Both the position numbers and the translations under genes were made by a program. Positions 17,916 through 20,745 of a DNA stretch of 20,745 bases are shown here, in pieces. Numbering within the stretch: the stretch's first letter is position 1; every line of letters starts with the position of its first letter. The stretch spans positions 16,091-36,835 of the forward strand of contig DGNJ01000050.1 of assembly GCA_002388905.1 (NCBI GenBank), written 5' to 3'. This stretch comes from Cellvibrionales bacterium UBA4495 (GTDB lineage: Bacteria > Pseudomonadota > Gammaproteobacteria > Pseudomonadales > Porticoccaceae). The notes beneath the pieces were generated by a model. It was not told where the DNA came from. It searched no databases and saw only the letters and a program-made list of their open reading frames with translations.

Positions 17916-18980
17916 ATGAAAGAAAAACTGGAGCATCGCTCATTTTTGTTGATGCTGGTGTTGATCACCGGCCTCTTTTTCTATCTGCTCAAACCCTTCT
18001 TCGCACCCCTGTTCTGGGCCTGCACTATCGGCCTGCTTTTCCATCCCCTGCAATCCCGGCTCGAGCGTCTCTGGGGGCGCCGTCCCAATGTCACCGCCCT
18101 GGCCACCCTGGTGATCTGTGTGGTGGCCGTGGTGATTCCGGTGCTGCTGGTCCTCGCCTCGGTAGTGGCGGAAGCCGCCAATCTCTACCAGCGCATCGAC
18201 TCCGGGGAAATCAATCCGGCCGCCATGGTCGATAAAATCCGCGATGCCCTGCCGCAACTGGAGGCACTGCTGGACAAGCTGGGCATGGACATGGCCTCCC
18301 TCAAGCAGCAGGCGGCCGACAGCGCGGTAACGGCCAGCCGCTTTGTGGCCCAGAACGCCCTGTCCCTGGGGCAGAGTACCTTTCAGTTTGTGCTCTATCT
18401 GGGCCTGATGCTTTATGTGGCCTTTTTCCTCCTCCGGGACGGGCGCACCCTGGTCAGCATGCTGGGCCGGGCCCTGCCCCTGGGCGCAGAACGGGAGCAG
18501 ATGCTCTTCGACAAGTTCGCGGAAGTGACCCGCGCCACGGTCAAGGGCAACCTGGTGGTGGCCATGGTTCAGGGCGCCCTCGGGGGATTCATTTTCTGGC
18601 TGCTGGGGCTGCCCGCCGCCGTGCTCTGGGCCGTGGCCATGGCGGTACTGTCGCTGATCCCGGCGGTGGGGGCCGGGCTTATATGGCTGCCGGCGGCCAT
18701 CTATCTCTATGCCATGGGGCAGTGGGGCGCGGCGACCATTCTTGTCGTTTACGGTGTGGTGGTGATCGGCCTGGCGGACAATGTCCTGCGCCCCATCCTG
18801 GTGGGTCGGGATACCAAGCTGCCGGACTGGCTGGTGCTGCTCTCCACCCTGGGCGGGCTGGCCCTCTTCGGCATCAACGGTTTTATCATCGGCCCGTTGA
18901 TCGCAGCATTGTTTGTGGTGGTGTGGCAGATGTTTATCCGGGATTTCAATCCCGAGGAAATCCCGGCAAGGGAAGAATAA
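17916..18980 (+). CDS. AI-2E family transporter (UPF0118/PerM-like permease)
   Basis: This 354-residue inner-membrane protein has about eight hydrophobic segments: two pairs in the first 85 residues, a soluble periplasmic-type region at about 85-150 rich in Leu, Asp and Gln, then helices to the end. Family-like features are the N-terminal LLKPFFAPLFWACTIGLLFHPL, FFLLRDGRTL near residue 170, the glycine-rich SLIPAVGAGLIWLPAA and the C-terminal DNVLRPILVGRDTKLPDWLVL, and GINGFIIGPLIAALF. The family is named for one member reported to export the signal AI-2; others are Na+/H+ antiporters or uncharacterised, so the substrate is open. GGGA lies just before the ATG. Confidence 0.92.
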   Translation: MKEKLEHRSFLLMLVLITGLFFYLLKPFFAPLFWACTIGLLFHPLQSRLERLWGRRPNVTALATLVICVVAVVIPVLLVLASVVAEAANLYQRIDSGEINPAAMVDKIRDALPQLEALLDKLGMDMASLKQQAADSAVTASRFVAQNALSLGQSTFQFVLYLGLMLYVAFFLLRDGRTLVSMLGRALPLGAEREQMLFDKFAEVTRATVKGNLVVAMVQGALGGFIFWLLGLPAAVLWAVAMAVLSLIPAVGAGLIWLPAAIYLYAMGQWGAATILVVYGVVVIGLADNVLRPILVGRDTKLPDWLVLLSTLGGLALFGINGFIIGPLIAALFVVVWQMFIRDFNPEEIPAREE

Positions 18981-19040
18981 TCCGGCCCGAGGGTCGGCTG
19001 CTCATGCGGCCGGGTGGCTATCCGGAAGCGGGATCCGGGA

Positions 19041-19232
19041 TCACTTTGAGGTGTTTTCGCCGGTTTTGGCCATCTGTGTTTCGTATTCCACCCCGTGTTG
19101 GCGCAGGTAATCACGTATCAGTTGTCGTACCACTTGCGACGGCGTCAGATCCTGCGAAGCACAGAGTTGTTCAAAGGCGCGTTTCTTTTGCGGGTCGATG
19201 AGCAGAGTGAGGCGAGCGGTTTTCTTTTCCAT
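19041..19232 (-). CDS. Ribbon-helix-helix (CopG/Arc-type) transcriptional regulator
   Basis: This 63-residue protein has the ribbon-helix-helix plan: a basic N-terminus and beta-strand TARLTLLID (5-13), helix one PQKKRAFEQLCASQD (14-28), the turn LTPSQ, and helix two VVRQLIRDYLRQHG (34-47), followed by a polar tail. Such proteins bind palindromic DNA as dimers through the paired strands. AAGG lies 8 bases before the ATG. A 27-base palindrome (19246-19272) starts 13 bases upstream of the start codon, as expected for autoregulation, and a second palindrome with the same half-site lies before dauA. No toxin gene is next to it, so it is more likely a stand-alone repressor than an antitoxin. Its target is inference. 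Confidence 0.85.
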   Translation of the reverse strand: MEKKTARLTLLIDPQKKRAFEQLCASQDLTPSQVVRQLIRDYLRQHGVEYETQMAKTGENTSK

Positions 19233-19245
19233 GGGAATTGCCTTA

Positions 19246-19272
19246 TGACATTAACATAAAATGTTAATGTCA
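19246..19272. promoter_or_regulatory. Palindromic operator upstream of the RHH regulator gene
   Basis: Twelve-base arms TGACATTAACAT and ATGTTAATGTCA match perfectly around an AAA centre. The site lies 13 bases before the regulator's ATG, next to its ribosome-binding site, and covers the -10 region of a weak leftward promoter candidate (TTGCCC at 19289-19284, 17 bases, TAACAT at 19266-19261). Binding here should block transcription of the regulator itself. Confidence 0.7.
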
Positions 19273-19341
19273 TTCCCCCGTCGGGGCAATGCCCTGGCAC
19301 TACCCCTGGCATGATACGACGGCCCCGTGAGTGTCCGCTAT

Positions 19342-19371
19342 TATAATTATATGTTAATATTATTAACATAT
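19342..19371 (+). promoter_or_regulatory. dauA promoter -10 box with abutting palindromic operator
   Basis: A perfect TATAAT (19342-19347) is followed one base later by an inverted repeat with 11-base arms, ATATGTTAATA and TATTAACATAT, around a single T (19349-19371). It carries the same ATGTTAA/TTAACAT half-sites as the palindrome at 19246-19272, in the opposite order. The repeat would cover the dauA transcription start. I do not see a good -35 box 16-18 bases upstream, so the promoter may need an activator or lie elsewhere. Confidence 0.6.
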
Positions 19372-19376
19372 TTTCT

Positions 19377-19392
19377 GCTTCCCGAGGGAAGC
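19377..19392 (+). other. Hairpin in the dauA leader
   Basis: GCTTCCC-GA-GGGAAGC is a perfect inverted repeat with 7-base arms, which in RNA would give a 6-base stem with a CGAG loop. It lies 50 bases before the dauA start codon, has no T-run after it, and may only stabilise the mRNA. Confidence 0.35.
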
Positions 19393-19442
19393 CTTCCTGT
19401 CGGCCATGAAATGAGAGGACGCGGGGCAGCAAGGGGTATCGT

Positions 19443-20745
19443 ATGTCTCGACCAAGATTTTCAGTTAACCTGCCCGGCATTTCCACGGGTCTGCGTGTCG
19501 CGTGGCGGGAGGGCTACGGACTCGCGGATTTGCGCAAGGATGTGATGGCCGGCCTGACCATTGGTACCGTGGCCGTGCCACTGTCGATGGCGCTGGCGAT
19601 CGCCACTGGCGTCCCGCCCCAGCACGGTCTCTACACGGCGATTGTGGCCGGGGCCATTATCGCTTTGACTGGCGGTGCCCGCTTCAATGTGTCGGGGCCG
19701 ACAGCCGCTTTCGTTGTTATCCTTTTCCCCATTGTCCAACAGTATGGTCTGGGCGGGTTGCTTATAGCATCAATGATGGCGGGCGCTATCCTGGTGGCTT
19801 TGGGACTCGCCCGCATGGGCCGCCTTATCCAGTTCGTGCCATACCCGGTGGTGCTTGGCTTTACAGCCGGCATTGCGGTTGTCATTGCCGTATTGCAGAT
19901 TCCTGATTTTCTTGGCCTGGAGACGGGCCGGCTTGGCCAGCACTTTATCGATAATGTGTCGATTATTATCGCCTCCCTGCCCACTCTCGATCCGCTGGAG
20001 GTGAGCGTGGGAGCATTTACATTGATTGTCATGCTCTTCTGGCCGCGTCTCCACATTCCGGTTCCCGCTCCGCTTGTCGGTTTGGTTGTTGGGGCGCTTG
20101 CGGCTTATGGCATTAATCATTGGCTCGCCGGCCAGGAGGCGGGAGTCGCCGTGGAGACCATAGCCTCACGCTTTACCTGGGAGGTTAGCGGTGAAACGGG
20201 AAGTGGAATCCCGCCCGTTCCGCCATTGTTCATGGCGCCATGGCTGTTGCCGGGCCCCGGCGGCGAGCCACTGCAGCTGAGCTTTGAATTGGTACGGGCG
20301 CTTTTGGGCCCGGCCCTGGCGATTGCCATGTTGGGTGCCATAGAATCCCTGTTGTGTGCGGTTGTAGCAGACGGTTTGACGAAAACCAGGCACGATCCCA
20401 ATGCCGAGTTAGTCGGGCAGGGGTTGGGCAATATCGCCGCGCCGCTTTTTGGGGGCATCACCGCCACGGCTGCCATAGCCAGAACTGCAACCAATATCCG
20501 AAGTGGCGCGCGATCCCCGGTTGCCGCCGTCGTGCATGCGCTCGTTGTCCTGCTTGCCGTGGTCGCCCTATCCGGGCTGCTTGGCCTGGTTCCGATGGCC
20601 GCACTCGCCGCGCTTCTCTTTATCATCGCCTGGAATATGAGTGAGGCAAGGCACTTCCTGCACACCCTGCGTTCAGCGCCTCCCGGGGACGTCGCCATCC
20701 TCGTTATATGCTTCGGCCTCACCGTGTTTTTCGATATGGTGCTGG
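19443..20745 (+). CDS. dauA: SulP-family anion/C4-dicarboxylate transporter DauA, N-terminal part
   Basis: This is an inner-membrane SulP (SLC26) transporter; its closest recognisable relative is E. coli DauA (YchM), an aerobic C4-dicarboxylate carrier. The 434 residues in the window cover most of the transport domain. Diagnostic segments are VPLSMALAIATGVPPQHGLY, FNVSGPTAAFVVIL, LARMGRLIQFVPYPVVLGFTAG, IAMLGAIESLLCAVV, ELVGQGLGNIAAPLFGGITATAAIARTATN and LFIIAWNMSEARHF, read as separate blocks. The last third of the transport domain and the cytoplasmic STAS domain should lie beyond the window. AAGGGG is 6 bases before the ATG. The gene is divergent from the RHH regulator, and its promoter region carries that regulator's presumed operator. 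Confidence 0.93.
   Translation, partial: MSRPRFSVNLPGISTGLRVAWREGYGLADLRKDVMAGLTIGTVAVPLSMALAIATGVPPQHGLYTAIVAGAIIALTGGARFNVSGPTAAFVVILFPIVQQYGLGGLLIASMMAGAILVALGLARMGRLIQFVPYPVVLGFTAGIAVVIAVLQIPDFLGLETGRLGQHFIDNVSIIIASLPTLDPLEVSVGAFTLIVMLFWPRLHIPVPAPLVGLVVGALAAYGINHWLAGQEAGVAVETIASRFTWEVSGETGSGIPPVPPLFMAPWLLPGPGGEPLQLSFELVRALLGPALAIAMLGAIESLLCAVVADGLTKTRHDPNAELVGQGLGNIAAPLFGGITATAAIARTATNIRSGARSPVAAVVHALVVLLAVVALSGLLGLVPMAALAALLFIIAWNMSEARHFLHTLRSAPPGDVAILVICFGLTVFFDMVL

Noticed and set aside
19041..19232. Antitoxin of a toxin-antitoxin pair
   Set aside because: The fold fits an antitoxin, but neither adjacent gene is a small toxin; neighbours are two transporters on the other strand.

Overview
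The window looks like chromosomal DNA of a gammaproteobacterium: there is a sigma-54 type IV pilin gene, a Pseudomonas-type set of wbp nucleotide-sugar genes, an outer-membrane beta-barrel gene and a close relative of E. coli DauA. I cannot name the genus. By eye the base composition is mosaic: the middle of the glycan locus is AT-richer, and everything right of about 14400 is GC-richer.

Layout. (1) Positions 1-602 hold the first codons of a leftward gene and a long regulatory region with a consensus CRP/Vfr-type site, repeated TTGTCAG motifs, a large palindrome and a sigma-54 promoter. (2) At 603-1100 is the major type IV pilin gene, pilA, closed by a strong terminator. (3) From 1222 to 11464 is a tightly packed rightward operon: an O-antigen ligase/polymerase-like membrane protein next to the pilin gene, wbpB, wbpD, wbpE, a polysaccharide pyruvyl transferase, a GT4 glycosyltransferase, a Wzx-type flippase, a second GT4 enzyme and wbpI. 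(4) From 16441 down to 11591 runs a convergent leftward operon: wbpM-like dehydratase, a third GT4 enzyme, a 4-keto-sugar reductase/epimerase and a small phosphoglycosyl transferase. (5) From 16564 to the right end lie a porin-like protein (leftward), an AI-2E family permease (rightward), a ribbon-helix-helix regulator (leftward) and the start of dauA (rightward).

How they work together. WbpM plus the reductase should make UDP-QuiNAc or UDP-FucNAc, and the phosphoglycosyl transferase should load that sugar phosphate on undecaprenyl phosphate. WbpB, WbpE, WbpD and WbpI should make UDP-ManNAc3NAcA from a UDP-GlcNAcA supplied by a WbpA-type dehydrogenase that is not in this window. Three glycosyltransferases, a possible pyruvyl decoration and a flippase would complete and export an oligosaccharide of about four sugars. 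The ligase-like protein beside pilA may polymerise it, attach it to the pilin, or both. At the right end, the small regulator and dauA are divergent and each has a large palindrome built on the same ATGTTAA half-site, which suggests an autoregulated repressor controlling an anion/dicarboxylate transporter.
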